Source: Sphingobacteriales bacterium
GTDB taxonomy: Bacteria; Bacteroidota; Bacteroidia; Chitinophagales; UBA2359
Length of the DNA: 64,000 bases
NCBI GenBank assembly: GCA_016700115.1
Contig: CP064999.1
Span: 4,831,501-4,895,500 of the forward strand
Direction: 5' to 3'
Shown here: in pieces, positions 1 to 8,644 of the stretch
Layout of the letters: each line of letters starts with the position of its first letter
How positions within the stretch are numbered: the stretch's first letter is position 1
Notes under the pieces: model-generated
Seen by the model: only the letters and a program-made list of their open reading frames with translations
What the model was told of the DNA's origin: nothing
The model's database searches: none
Translations under genes and position numbers: made by a program

Positions 1-2
1 CT

Positions 3-443
3 TTACTGTCTAACCCTTTAACCAATACCGGCATCAGGTTAAGTTCAAACCAAAAAAATCGTCTGCTACCCGGTCATCTTTTCAGTGGAAAACAAGCTTT
101 TTCAAACAGTTTTGCTTCTATGTATGGTTCTGAAGGAGTTTACAGCAGTTTACCCGATATGTTGACATTCGTTCGTGCTTGTATGAGCAAATCTGTATTT
201 ACTCCCGCTTTGCAACCATTATTCAATACACAAATGCCGGATGTAAAGGTGGGATGGGGTTGGTATGTTATTTTAAATGGTAAACGCCAACCGGTTATTT
301 ACACCCATAGCGGTAAAACTTCGGGATATAGTAATTATTTAGCTTTTGAAAAAGAAAGAGAGGTAGCAGTTGTCGTATTGTCAAATTCTGATAACCGGAT
401 TGATAAAATAGGCATTGATTTGTTAGATTTGTTGTTGCGTTAA
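3..443 (+). CDS. Serine hydrolase, beta-lactamase/class C family (C-terminal part)
   Basis: The frame is open to the left edge of the window, so only the C-terminal part of about 146 residues is present. The segment HSGKTSGYSN matches the third conserved box (H/K-T/S-G context) of class C beta-lactamase-like serine hydrolases. It is followed by the hydrophobic strand VAVVVLSNS that is typical of this fold. The catalytic SxxK motif would lie outside the window. Members hydrolyse amides or esters and include peptidases and esterases; the substrate cannot be told. The gene ends 186 bp before ubiE and there is no sign that they are linked. Confidence 0.75.
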   Translation, partial: LLSNPLTNTGIRLSSNQKNRLLPGHLFSGKQAFSNSFASMYGSEGVYSSLPDMLTFVRACMSKSVFTPALQPLFNTQMPDVKVGWGWYVILNGKRQPVIYTHSGKTSGYSNYLAFEKEREVAVVVLSNSDNRIDKIGIDLLDLLLR

Positions 444-629
444 CAATCTGTTTTTGCGCTTTCATCTGCAAATTCAACAATATTTCCAATACAAGATGAA
501 CCTGTCAGAGTACATTCTGTTATGTTACACTTTGGATTACTTTTAATTCAGAAAGATTGTTTTCATTTTATTGAGATTAGCCAAATTTTCCCGATTTTTA
601 CACAACTTCCCATTTAATATCTTCTTGTT

Positions 630-1361
630 TTGAAAAACAAACCCGTAGTTCCCGATTCTGAATCACAACTTGGCAAAAAAGAACAAGTTGAGAAAATGTT
701 CGACAATATCGCCCCAAAATATGATTTTTTAAATCGTTTGTTGTCTTTAGGCATTGACAAATGGTGGAGATATGTGGCTATAAACAAACTAAAACCCGTT
801 CAACCAAAAACCATTTTAGATGTAGCTACCGGAACTGCCGATTTGGCATTAGCCTCTTTAAGGTTAAAACCGGAAAAAGTGATAGGAATAGATATTTCTG
901 AACAAATGCTGGCCATTGGGAAAGAAAAAGTGAAAGCCTGCAAACAGGAAAACATCATCACTCTTCAACAGGCTGATGCCGAAAATCTGCCTTTTGAAGA
1001 TAATACTTTTGATGCCATCACCGTTGCTTTTGGCGTGCGCAACTTTGAAAATCTTCAAAAAGGGCTGTCTGAATTACACCGGGTTTTAAAACCTTCGGGC
1101 AAATTAGTAGTGTTAGAATTTTCAAAACCTAAAATATTTCCTGTAAAACAACTGTTTGGTATATACTTTAAGTATATTTTGCCGTTTATAGGCAAATTGG
1201 TTTCAAAAGATAACAAAGCCTACACCTATTTGCCAGAATCTGTACAAGCTTTCCCCGAAGGCAATGAATTTGTCTCTATTTTACAACAAACCGGTTTTAA
1301 ACAAACAATATGTTCAGCATTAACTTTAGGAATCTCCTCAATTTATACAGGAATCAAGTAG
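630..1361 (+). CDS. ubiE: Demethylmenaquinone/ubiquinone methyltransferase UbiE (MenG)
   Basis: A class I SAM-dependent methyltransferase of 243 aa, the usual length. It carries the UbiE-type N-terminus (KMFDNIAPKYDFLNRLLSLG), the SAM-binding glycine motif LDVATGTADLAL near residue 65 and VAFGVRNFENL in the middle. The family performs the last C-methylation that converts demethylmenaquinone to menaquinone; Bacteroidota use menaquinone for respiration. The start is TTG at 630, since no ATG fits the conserved N-terminus. Its 3' end overlaps the next gene by 52 bp, so the two are probably one transcript. Confidence 0.95.
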   Translation: MKNKPVVPDSESQLGKKEQVEKMFDNIAPKYDFLNRLLSLGIDKWWRYVAINKLKPVQPKTILDVATGTADLALASLRLKPEKVIGIDISEQMLAIGKEKVKACKQENIITLQQADAENLPFEDNTFDAITVAFGVRNFENLQKGLSELHRVLKPSGKLVVLEFSKPKIFPVKQLFGIYFKYILPFIGKLVSKDNKAYTYLPESVQAFPEGNEFVSILQQTGFKQTICSALTLGISSIYTGIK

Positions 1362-2038
1362 CCATTTTCCTGTTTTTAACCATCCCTTTGTTTGCTCAGG
1401 CTCAAAAAAACATGCCTAATCACGACAACAAACGGCTGCACTTTGGCATTTCGTTGGGTTTTAATAGTTCAAAATTTGTTATTACTCATTCAGATGCCTT
1501 TACTTTTCATGATACCATTAAAGTAGTTGATGCTCCTCGCGCAACAGGCTTCAATGTGGGTATCATTTCAGATTTACACCTGAGTCGTCATACCGAATTG
1601 CGTTTTATCCCTTCGTTGATTTTTATCGAAAAAAACCTGCGATATACTGAAACCGACGGAGAGGTAGATTTTACCAGTCAAAAAACCATAGAATCCATCA
1701 TTTTAGGATTCCCTTTGGCCCTGAAATATAAATCAGACCGTTTTTTCGATAATTTCCGGTTTTACGGCCTCTTAGGCGGAAGATTCGATTGGGACTTAGG
1801 TTCAAACTCAAAGGCAAGACGCGCAACAGATATTGTTAAAATTGACCGTTTTGATGTATCCGTAGAATATGGCGTTGGTTTGGAGTTCTATTTCCCGCTT
1901 TTTATATTTTCTCCTGAAATAAAATTTTCTACCGGAATTCCCAATCTGCATGTTCCCACCGAAGGGCTGCAATACTCCGATGTTTTGGGGAAACTTCGCT
2001 CGAGAGGAGTATTTCTGTCTCTCCAGTTTGAGGGATAA
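1310..2038 (+). CDS. porT: PorT-like outer membrane beta-barrel protein (type IX secretion)
   Basis: A 242-aa protein with a signal peptide (hydrophobic stretch VAIFLFLTIPLFAQAQ), followed by alternating hydrophobic/polar strands of a small outer membrane beta-barrel. Length, the LHFGISLGFN start of the barrel and the place directly after ubiE agree with PorT/SprT, needed for type IX secretion and gliding. A secreted protein with a type IX sorting domain at the far end of the window fits a working system. The ATG at 1310 lies inside ubiE in another frame (52-bp overlap), and no later start keeps the signal peptide well formed. A generic PorT-family barrel is possible. Confidence 0.78.
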   Translation: MFSINFRNLLNLYRNQVAIFLFLTIPLFAQAQKNMPNHDNKRLHFGISLGFNSSKFVITHSDAFTFHDTIKVVDAPRATGFNVGIISDLHLSRHTELRFIPSLIFIEKNLRYTETDGEVDFTSQKTIESIILGFPLALKYKSDRFFDNFRFYGLLGGRFDWDLGSNSKARRATDIVKIDRFDVSVEYGVGLEFYFPLFIFSPEIKFSTGIPNLHVPTEGLQYSDVLGKLRSRGVFLSLQFEG

Positions 2039-2205
2039 TCTTACAACCTGCCTGTTCTGTGTTTTTTGGTTTAGCTTGCCATTTAAAGGGAAAACAGGGT
2101 CAGTTCATGGCTTCTATTTTTCTTAAGGGCAGACTTTTGTGCCACTAAATCCAAAGAACTAAACATCTGAGATAATTTTTTATTAAAAAAATCAGGTACG
2201 AATAG

Positions 2206-2234
2206 TTGCAAACTTGCAGAAATACTTATTTTTG
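2206..2234 (+). promoter_or_regulatory. Bacteroidota-type promoter of the Cas6b-like gene
   Basis: TTG at 2206-2208 and TATTTTTG at 2227-2234 match the -33 TTG / -7 TAnnTTTG pattern, with a slightly short spacing of 21 bp start to start. It lies upstream of the ATG at 2275, which supports that ATG over the upstream TTG at 2206. Confidence 0.45.
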
Positions 2235-2274
2235 TGGAGTTAAAAAGAATTTAATAAAAAGCTGCTCTACAAAA

Positions 2275-3000
2275 ATGTCCCATTTATTGAGATATCTCTC
2301 TGTATCTTTTAGTATTCCTTCTATTTTCAGAAATCAAATTCCTGCTTTTCGCGGTGCAGTGGCAGAAAAAGTAGGGTATGAACACGATTTGTTTCATAAT
2401 CACGATAAAAATAACGGTTTTCATTATCGTTATCCCCTAATACAATACAAATTATTCAGGGATCATCAGCCGGGAATGTTATGTTTGCAAGAGGGTGTGG
2501 ACAATATCTATCACCTTTTTGAAAAAAAAAGTTGGGAAATTTCTTTTCACAATGAGCCGGTCAGTCTTAAAATCGGGCATTTAAAAATGGAACAATACAC
2601 TTTAAATGTTCAAAATCAGATGAGACCCTTTAAGTTAAATGGTTGGCAGGCACTCAATCAAAATAACTATCATGAATACAAAGCGATTGACTCAATGGCT
2701 AAGCGAATTGTATTTCTTGAAAACATATTGGCCGCCCAACTTTTGTGGTTTGCCAAAGGTGTCGGTTGGATTTTAGATCAACGATTTGAAGTAAGCATCA
2801 CCAATTTATCTGAACCACGATCGCTTCAATTCAAAAAAGTACCGATTTCAGTTTTCGATGTTAATTTTAAAACCAACATGTTTATTCCTCCTCAGATAGG
2901 CATAGGAAAAGGTGCAAGCAAAGGTTTGGGTATCATTTATCCAAACAACCCTAAATTGACCATTCACACTAAGGATTCAGATACTCAATATAAAATTTAA
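2275..3000 (+). CDS. cas6: Cas6b-like CRISPR RNA endoribonuclease (stand-alone)
   Basis: A 241-aa protein starting at ATG 2275. The N-terminal part has IPAFRGAVAEKVG, FHNHD, YRYPLIQYK and EGVDNIY, an arrangement recalled from Cas6b N-terminal domains. The C-terminal glycine-rich segment IGIGKGASKGLGIIYP resembles the G-rich loop of Cas6 proteins. Cas6 cuts precursor CRISPR RNA within its repeats. No CRISPR array and no other cas gene lies anywhere in the window, so this is either an orphan acting on a distant array or a Cas6 homologue with another RNA substrate. Possible catalytic histidines are in FHNHD (about residues 37-40), but I cannot assign them. The next gene starts 3 bp after the stop and must be co-transcribed. 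Confidence 0.7.
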   Translation: MSHLLRYLSVSFSIPSIFRNQIPAFRGAVAEKVGYEHDLFHNHDKNNGFHYRYPLIQYKLFRDHQPGMLCLQEGVDNIYHLFEKKSWEISFHNEPVSLKIGHLKMEQYTLNVQNQMRPFKLNGWQALNQNNYHEYKAIDSMAKRIVFLENILAAQLLWFAKGVGWILDQRFEVSITNLSEPRSLQFKKVPISVFDVNFKTNMFIPPQIGIGKGASKGLGIIYPNNPKLTIHTKDSDTQYKI

Positions 3001-3003
3001 AGT

Positions 3004-3519
3004 ATGGAAAGTGTACGATACTTGCTCAATCATCCTTTCATAGTCTTAAACAATGTGGCAGAGGTACTTTACGAACAAAAAACTCCTGCCTATTATGCCC
3101 GTTTGCGAAGCAGAGCTATAGGAAGACACCGGTTCAAAGAAGAAGAGTATAAACAACTGACTAAAATATTTACCCAGTTTGGTTCAAAAATTAACAAAAC
3201 GGCCGATAAACTCGAACTTCTGACCAAAGATGAAAATCCCAAAAAAAATATCTTACCCGTCAATTTGCTTCATCTCCCGATGCTGAACGTAAAACAGTTG
3301 TTAACCAAATCGGCTGAAAATACTTCACTCAACTATTTCCGTATTTATGACAGCCTGAGATATCGCACAAAACTCAGCGACACCGAAATCAAGGCTATTA
3401 TCAATAATTTACGCCTGTTTGTAAAAGATATTGAACTTCATCTTGATTTAGCCAAAAAGGAAGCCAAAACCTATTCATTTGTTTTAGGCAGAGGTTCAAA
3501 ATCTCATATTTTGGCCTAA
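3004..3519 (+). CDS. Hypothetical protein paired with the Cas6b-like gene
   Basis: A 171-aa basic, mostly helical protein that I do not recognise. There is no signal peptide and no membrane segment, so it is probably cytoplasmic. The first 50 residues (VAEVLYEQKTPAYYARLRSRA, then KEEEYKQLTKIF) look like a small helix-turn-helix type bundle. The C-terminal half (DTEIKAIINNLRLFVKDIELHLDLAKKEAK) is predicted long helix. It starts 3 bp after the Cas6b-like stop codon, so the two are almost certainly translated from the same mRNA. It could be a nucleic-acid-binding partner, but this is only inferred from position. Confidence 0.7.
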   Translation: MESVRYLLNHPFIVLNNVAEVLYEQKTPAYYARLRSRAIGRHRFKEEEYKQLTKIFTQFGSKINKTADKLELLTKDENPKKNILPVNLLHLPMLNVKQLLTKSAENTSLNYFRIYDSLRYRTKLSDTEIKAIINNLRLFVKDIELHLDLAKKEAKTYSFVLGRGSKSHILA

Positions 3520-3604
3520 TTTTTCGATGGCAGTTGATTTTTCTTATTTCCTCACGGACGGCAATTAAAACAGCTTTTGTAAAACAACCATCTTCCTGTT
3601 TCTT

Positions 3605-3639
3605 TCTTTGGGTAGATACTTCAGGTTTATTCCTACTTT
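3605..3639 (+). promoter_or_regulatory. Bacteroidota-type promoter of the DUF2339 gene
   Basis: TTTG at 3605-3608 and TACTTTTG at 3632-3639 match the -33/-7 consensus, with spacing a little long. The ATG follows 21 bp later, giving a very short leader. Confidence 0.45.
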
Positions 3640-3659
3640 TGTCCAAATAATTACAAAGT

Positions 3660-6600
3660 ATGGAAGCCTTAATTGCCATAGTCGCTATTGTTCTTTTAAT
3701 AACCCCTTTAGCAGTAATTTATCTGTTATTTAAAGTAGGCAGCCTGTCCGGTAAACTATATCAATCTGAACAGATCAATGAAGATTTGAGCAATCGTCTC
3801 AGCAAATTAGAACAAAAGCTCAAAAACTTTGGGCAATCTGAAAAATCCAAATCAGAAACACAGCCGGCTATCAACTTGCCGGATAGAAATACAGCTAAAT
3901 TGCCGGAACTTCCTGCTGTAATCGAACAGGAACCTGAGTTATTGACCGAAGAAAGCAATAAAGACCTGCAAACTCCACAAGAAGAGAGTATTGTGGTGGT
4001 TGGCATTTCCGAACACTTGCAAGAACATTCAGAGCAAAAAGAAGCGGTTGTTTTAACTGCTACCGAACAAAATATCAAAACAACCTCAACTTTTTGGGAA
4101 CGGCTTAGCGGTGAAAACTGGATCGGAGTTGTAGGATCTGTATTGTTGGTCATAGGGGCAATTTTTCTGATTACCTATGCCGCCTTACAAGTAGAACCTG
4201 TTTACCGGTTTGCCATCATCACCGCCTTTTCTCTAATCACCGGAGGTATTGGATTTGCATTGCGAACAAATCCGGAATGGTCAACTTTTGGTTCCTGGTT
4301 AAGAAGTGTAGGAGGGGCTTTGTTTTTGTTTGGAAGTTTAGGTTCAGGTTATATTCCCGGTTTGCAATGGATTGAAAACCCTGCCACTTCGCTCGCTGTT
4401 TTGAGCTTAGGGATATCTGTCAATTTGCTGCTGGGATTTTTAGGAGGAACTCAAGTATTTGCTTCTCTTCATGTTTTATTGAGTTTGACAGCTTTAGCAT
4501 TAGCTCCTGCAACTAATCAAACACTTATTCTGGCAGCCATCGTAACCCTGTTTGGAATTGCACCGGTTTACCGTGAACGATGGGATGCACATTTACTTAT
4601 AATCGTTGTTGCATTTTTTACATTCCACCTCTATTGGTATTTTACAATCGGGAAACTAAGTTTAATGGTGATGTACGCACAACCAATATTGTCAATATTA
4701 ATTTGGTTAACCCTTGGAATTGTCGGCGCTATTGTACATTATAGATCGGCTTATACCTCCAATAAATTTGAGGTATTACCTTTTCTCGGTCATTTGTTCA
4801 ATTGGTTGTTCATGGCAACCGGATTGGCAATGCATGCTGCAGGAACTCCCTATAAAACTATTTTTATCCTGATTGGTGCTGTTGCGGCCTTTGTGTTGGC
4901 TTTGCGTGCCAAAAAAATCGGAATTAAGTGGCTTTACTATACAGACACCCTTTTGGCGCAGGTCGCTATGTTGGTGGCTTTACTCACACTGACCGATTGG
5001 AGTTGGACAAACGACAATGAAATCACCGTTTTATCTCTTATGTTTCTGGAAGCCTTATTGTTTAGTTTTGTGATGATGCTGGTAAAAGAACAATGGCTCT
5101 ATCGAACAGGATTGGCGGCGGTTCACCTTTTAGGAGTTGGATTGATTGTACTTGCAGGAACAGAGATTTTTTCAGAAAACTTTATCGGTAATTATTTACA
5201 CGCCGGCTTTATTGCCATCGCTTTGGCAGCTTCTCTTGCTTTTCAGATCTATCCGGCAATCTTTCAAACAGAAACATCTCCCTTTGATACTTCGGATTCC
5301 TGGTTTTTGCCTTTAGGTTCAACCGGCAAAGACCATCGTTTTTCGGTGCTGGGTTTATTGTCTGGCATTATGCCTTTGGTAATATTCACCTATTTTTATG
5401 ATCAACTTTGGGCAGTATATACCACAGGAGTCCTGTTTATTGTCTTATTATACCTTAGAAACAAATTGCAGATTAACGGATTTGGAATTGGTTTGCTGGC
5501 CGGTTTGGTGCTTTGGCATTATATTGTATGGCAAACGGTATTTTACCAGGAAAGTTGGACTCAGATTTTCAGTTTTGTATTTACGATACCCCTGTTAGCA
5601 GTTTCCTTTGTGGCAGCTTTATGGTGTTTTGTTGCATCGAGCGGAACTTATCTTCGATGGCCGGGAATGTATCTGTTTGTATTAGGCGTATCATTTACAG
5701 CTTATCATTTCCTCGAACCGATTTGGGTCTTTGCCCCTCCATTATTCTGGATAGCGGGTTCGGTCATCTTGCTCGAAATGGCAAAATGGTTTAGAAACAA
5801 CTATGGCGGAAAGCAACATGAAGAAGATGAACCTGACAGGTATTTACTTCAATTAGGTTATATCTTGCTGTTGGTTTTTGTGGTCAGACATTTTACGGAA
5901 TATATTACAATAGAAGAAAGCATAGGTTTTTTCAAAACACGATGGATAGTAGAACTGACCGCATTTATTGCTTTATTGTATTGGGCCTTCCAACAACCTG
6001 CCCAATCAGGAGAAAAAAATTATCCGGTCTGGAAGTTTATTCAACCCTTAATGCCAGAAATACTTCTTGGATTTACCATTGGCATTACTATTGTCGAAGT
6101 GCCCGAAATCTGGCATTCCTTACTTTTTGTAATTCTGGCACTTTCAGCACTTGTAATCACGGTCAGACAACAAGACAGTATATCCCGGTTAAGGCTTTAT
6201 GCGCTGATGCTGAGCTGGATTTCCGCAGGTTTTATCGTCTATATCAGCCATTTTTATATAACAAACACGATGTACTGGACAGCACAACCCTGGTTGGCGG
6301 GTGTTGCCTCAATTATTTTGCTGTTTGTTTTTGTTGCTTTTTACTACCCATACAGACAGTTGGACAATCTAAGTTTTCCCGCTTTATTGCATGGAGTTTT
6401 ATCCGCTTTTGTTCAACTAATCAGGAGACGAAGCATGTGGTGGATTTTTTACCCCATCTTTATCTCAGTAGCTGTTTTCCTGTATTATTCTTTCTCAAAA
6501 TCGGTGCTAACTCTTTGGTGGGTTATCGAATGTTTTGTCATTTTCAGTCTTGCTTTTTGGGCGCGAGAAAATTACTTCCGTTACATAGCATTCACCGGAG

Positions 6601-6773
6601 TTTTGATTTGTTTATTCAGGCTTGTACTGTTTGATCTGGCACAAACCGGAACCTTAACACGAGCATTGGCTTTTCTTGGCATGGGTGCAGTTTTACTTGC
6701 GATGTACGTTGTAGGAAATCGTTTTAAAGGCAGGTTCGAACATGAAAATGCAATTTCAACTAAGGAAACCTGA
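3660..6773 (+). CDS. DUF2339 family polytopic membrane protein
   Basis: 1037 aa. It has an N-terminal transmembrane helix (residues about 4-26), a coiled-coil/acidic linker (about 35-140), and then more than twenty hydrophobic helices to the C-terminus. The segment ENWIGVVGSVLLVIGAIFLITYA after the linker, and the repeated helix pairs, match the DUF2339 family of predicted membrane proteins of unknown function. It sits alone between a promoter and hscB. The protein could be a carrier, channel or envelope scaffold; the sequence does not decide. Confidence 0.8.
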   Translation: MEALIAIVAIVLLITPLAVIYLLFKVGSLSGKLYQSEQINEDLSNRLSKLEQKLKNFGQSEKSKSETQPAINLPDRNTAKLPELPAVIEQEPELLTEESNKDLQTPQEESIVVVGISEHLQEHSEQKEAVVLTATEQNIKTTSTFWERLSGENWIGVVGSVLLVIGAIFLITYAALQVEPVYRFAIITAFSLITGGIGFALRTNPEWSTFGSWLRSVGGALFLFGSLGSGYIPGLQWIENPATSLAVLSLGISVNLLLGFLGGTQVFASLHVLLSLTALALAPATNQTLILAAIVTLFGIAPVYRERWDAHLLIIVVAFFTFHLYWYFTIGKLSLMVMYAQPILSILIWLTLGIVGAIVHYRSAYTSNKFEVLPFLGHLFNWLFMATGLAMHAAGTPYKTIFILIGAVAAFVLALRAKKIGIKWLYYTDTLLAQVAMLVALLTLTDWSWTNDNEITVLSLMFLEALLFSFVMMLVKEQWLYRTGLAAVHLLGVGLIVLAGTEIFSENFIGNYLHAGFIAIALAASLAFQIYPAIFQTETSPFDTSDSWFLPLGSTGKDHRFSVLGLLSGIMPLVIFTYFYDQLWAVYTTGVLFIVLLYLRNKLQINGFGIGLLAGLVLWHYIVWQTVFYQESWTQIFSFVFTIPLLAVSFVAALWCFVASSGTYLRWPGMYLFVLGVSFTAYHFLEPIWVFAPPLFWIAGSVILLEMAKWFRNNYGGKQHEEDEPDRYLLQLGYILLLVFVVRHFTEYITIEESIGFFKTRWIVELTAFIALLYWAFQQPAQSGEKNYPVWKFIQPLMPEILLGFTIGITIVEVPEIWHSLLFVILALSALVITVRQQDSISRLRLYALMLSWISAGFIVYISHFYITNTMYWTAQPWLAGVASIILLFVFVAFYYPYRQLDNLSFPALLHGVLSAFVQLIRRRSMWWIFYPIFISVAVFLYYSFSKSVLTLWWVIECFVIFSLAFWARENYFRYIAFTGVLICLFRLVLFDLAQTGTLTRALAFLGMGAVLLAMYVVGNRFKGRFEHENAISTKET

Positions 6774-6848
6774 TTTGATTGTGTTATATAATGTTTTCAG
6801 TTAGGTCAATTTCTGTTTCAAAATCCAAACCAAATTTAATTAACTAAC

Positions 6849-7382
6849 GTGTTCATCAATTACTTTGATTTTTACCAAATTCCGGTTGCATTTTTCCCCG
6901 ATGAAACCGAACTTAGAAACCTTTTTTTTAAAATCAACCGAGAATATCACCCCGATTACTTTACTCAATCAGATGCCCTTACTCAGGAAAAAGCATTGGA
7001 ATTGACATCCATCAACAATAAAGCCTACCAAACTCTTTCCAATCCGGAATTGAGAATAAAACATATCTTGCAAATTTATGGGTTGCTTGACGAAGATGAG
7101 AAATACCAGTTGCCGCAGTCCTTTCTCTTAGAAATGATGGACATAAACGAACAAATCATGGAAGTTTCGTTTTCGGAAGATCCTGAACAAGAGTTGATTC
7201 GTTTAAATCAACAAATTGCAAATCTGGAAGAAAACATGAAAAACGAAATTTCCCCGGTCTTACATAACTTCGACCAAAATCCTCAACAAGTTGAACTTTT
7301 GCAAACAGTAAAAGATTTTTACTACAAAAATCGCTACATATTGCGCATCAAAGAAAGTTTATCTAACTTTGCGCACCGTTAA
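6849..7382 (+). CDS. hscB: Fe-S cluster co-chaperone HscB
   Basis: A 177-aa J-domain protein. Residues 1-75 hold the J domain with the HPD motif (HPDYF) that stimulates an Hsp70 ATPase. The C-terminal three-helix part (about 95-175) is the scaffold-binding domain of HscB, which hands IscU-type Fe-S scaffolds to HscA. The length is the family's usual one. The start is GTG at 6849, because the conserved YFDFYQIP follows directly. No isc genes are adjacent. The stop lies 2 bp before tRNA-Leu, and the promoter of that tRNA lies inside the 3' end of this gene. Confidence 0.88.
   Translation: MFINYFDFYQIPVAFFPDETELRNLFFKINREYHPDYFTQSDALTQEKALELTSINNKAYQTLSNPELRIKHILQIYGLLDEDEKYQLPQSFLLEMMDINEQIMEVSFSEDPEQELIRLNQQIANLEENMKNEISPVLHNFDQNPQQVELLQTVKDFYYKNRYILRIKESLSNFAHR
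7341..7371 (+). promoter_or_regulatory. Promoter of tRNA-Leu inside the hscB 3' end
   Basis: TTG at 7341-7343 and TAACTTTG at 7364-7371 (23 bp start to start) fit the Bacteroidota -33/-7 pattern. Transcription would begin about 5-8 bp before the tRNA. The boxes lie in the last codons of hscB. Confidence 0.55.
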
Positions 7383-7384
7383 AT

Positions 7385-7468
7385 GCCCAGATGGCGGAAT
7401 TGGTAGACGCGCTGGTCTCAAACACCAGTGGGGTAAAACCCATGCCGGTTCGATCCCGGCTCTGGGTA
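7385..7468 (+). tRNA. tRNA-Leu (anticodon CAA)
   Basis: A cloverleaf can be folded. The acceptor stem is GCCCAGA/TCTGGGT with a G-U first pair. The anticodon stem CTGGT/ACCAG encloses the loop CTCAAAC (anticodon CAA, codon UUG). A class II variable arm and the T arm GCCGG-TTCGATC-CCGGC follow. The discriminator base is A, and the CCA end is not encoded, which fits the presence of a cca gene at 13 kb. The 84-nt length fits a leucine tRNA. Confidence 0.95.
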
Positions 7469-7476
7469 CTTCAATC

Positions 7477-7515
7477 AAACCTCGTTTCTTAACAGAAACG
7501 GGGTTTTTGTTTTTT
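7477..7515 (+). terminator. Rho-independent terminator after tRNA-Leu
   Basis: AAACCTCGTTTC (7477-7488) pairs with GAAACGGGGTTT (7495-7506) around a 6-nt loop with one mismatch. A T-rich tail (TTGTTTTTTA) follows. Confidence 0.85.
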
Positions 7516-7920
7516 ATCAGATTGATTATCCTGCTTTTATTGATGTGCTAATAGTATAACCGGGAAATCTAACCTCGATTTAATCTCCTGACAGGGATTT
7601 TATCTTTACCAAAACGCAAATTGATTTTACGCTCGCAATTTCTCTGTTAGATGAACCTTTCAAAAAAAATTTAAAAAGATTTAATATTTAGCAACCACTC
7701 TGTTTACGTTTAACAGCTATTATTTCTCCTGATTTTTAGATGATTTTGTAGATTTTACACCTAACCCCATTTTTTCTTGCCCGGTAATTTATGATTAACC
7801 TCTGATTTAGTTTACCTGAATTAATTAGATTGCTGAACACTTAAATAAAGTAAAAAAGAACGCTATTGTAAAGTTGTGCTCTAAAATCTGAAAATTACTT
7901 TTTAACAAAAAAAGAATCCA

Positions 7921-8235
7921 TTCCGCTTGCGGATTAGTTCATTCCGCTTGCGGATTGATTTGTTCCGCTTGCGGATTATTTCATTCCGCTTGCAGATTAT
8001 TTCATTCTGCTTCCGGATTAGTTCATTCCGTTTGCAGATTGATTTGTTCCGCTTGCAGATTGATTTATTCCGCTTCCGGATTAGTTCATTCCGCTTACAG
8101 ATTGGTTCGTTCCGCTTGCGGATTGATTTATTCCGCTTCCGGATTAGTTCATTCCGCTTACAGATTGGTTCATTCCGCTTCCGGAATAATTTATTCCGCT
8201 TCCGGATTGGTTTATTCCGCTTGCGGATTGGTTTG
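7921..8235. repeat. 21-bp tandem array, 15 copies, short palindromic core
   Basis: Fifteen head-to-tail units start at exact 21-bp steps (7921, 7942, 7963 ... 8215). The commonest core is TCCGCTTGCGGA, an inverted repeat TCCGC-TT-GCGGA. Variants (TTGCAGA, CTTCCGGA, TTACAGA) break or change the stem. The 9-bp linker is ATTRRTTYR-like and also varies. There is no start codon or ribosome-binding context for translation. Confidence 0.95.
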
Positions 8236-8589
8236 TTCCATCAGAATATTATATTACAAAAGTTCAATTTGATGCTTACTTCCTAATCATGTTGAATTAA
8301 AATTTACTGTAAAAAGAACTTTAGTAAATTTTCTCTTAATTATGGGGGCAAGAATCCAAAAAACATTAAAAGATGAGGCAGATTTGATTTGTTCTAAGCC
8401 TTACATGTTGGCAATTACTAATTCTATAATAAATTATTGAGTTAGTAAAACCCCGAACATTTAACTTGATTTTTAAAATAGCTTTACTTAAATAAGTGCT
8501 TTAACAGGTTTACTCTCCATCTTTTCATAAAACACAACTGTTATTTATCCAATTCTGAGCAGTTTTTTTACAAACACTTGTCTGCCAAA

Positions 8590-8622
8590 TTGTCATTGTT
8601 TAGCAAAATTTGTTTAATTTTG
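8590..8622 (+). promoter_or_regulatory. Promoter of miaB
   Basis: TTG at 8590-8592 and TAATTTTG at 8615-8622 (25 bp start to start) match the Bacteroidota consensus, 23 bp before the ATG. Confidence 0.55.
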
Positions 8623-8644
8623 CAGCCTGAAAATAGTTTATTCC

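Larger units (their letters stand above)
7552..8644. other. Gene-free region with a minisatellite
   Basis: About 1.1 kb without a credible gene. The middle holds a 21-bp tandem array (7921-8235). The first 370 bp and the stretch from 8240 to 8585 are AT-rich and show nothing I can name. The last 60 bp hold the miaB promoter. Open frames running through the array are a by-product of a repeat length divisible by three. Confidence 0.8.

Noticed and set aside
7369..7551. 60-codon frame across the tRNA
   Set aside because: It is the tRNA-Leu and its terminator read as protein.
7921..8235. CRISPR array
   Set aside because: There are no unique spacers of 25-40 bp between repeats; the linkers are only about 9 bp and repeat too. 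The same holds for the 41-bp array at 61471, despite the Cas6b-like gene in the window.
7927..8286. Open frames of about 105-119 codons giving seven-residue repeats
   Set aside because: They arise because the 21-bp array is divisible by three. All are low complexity, two frames are open at once, and there is no start context.
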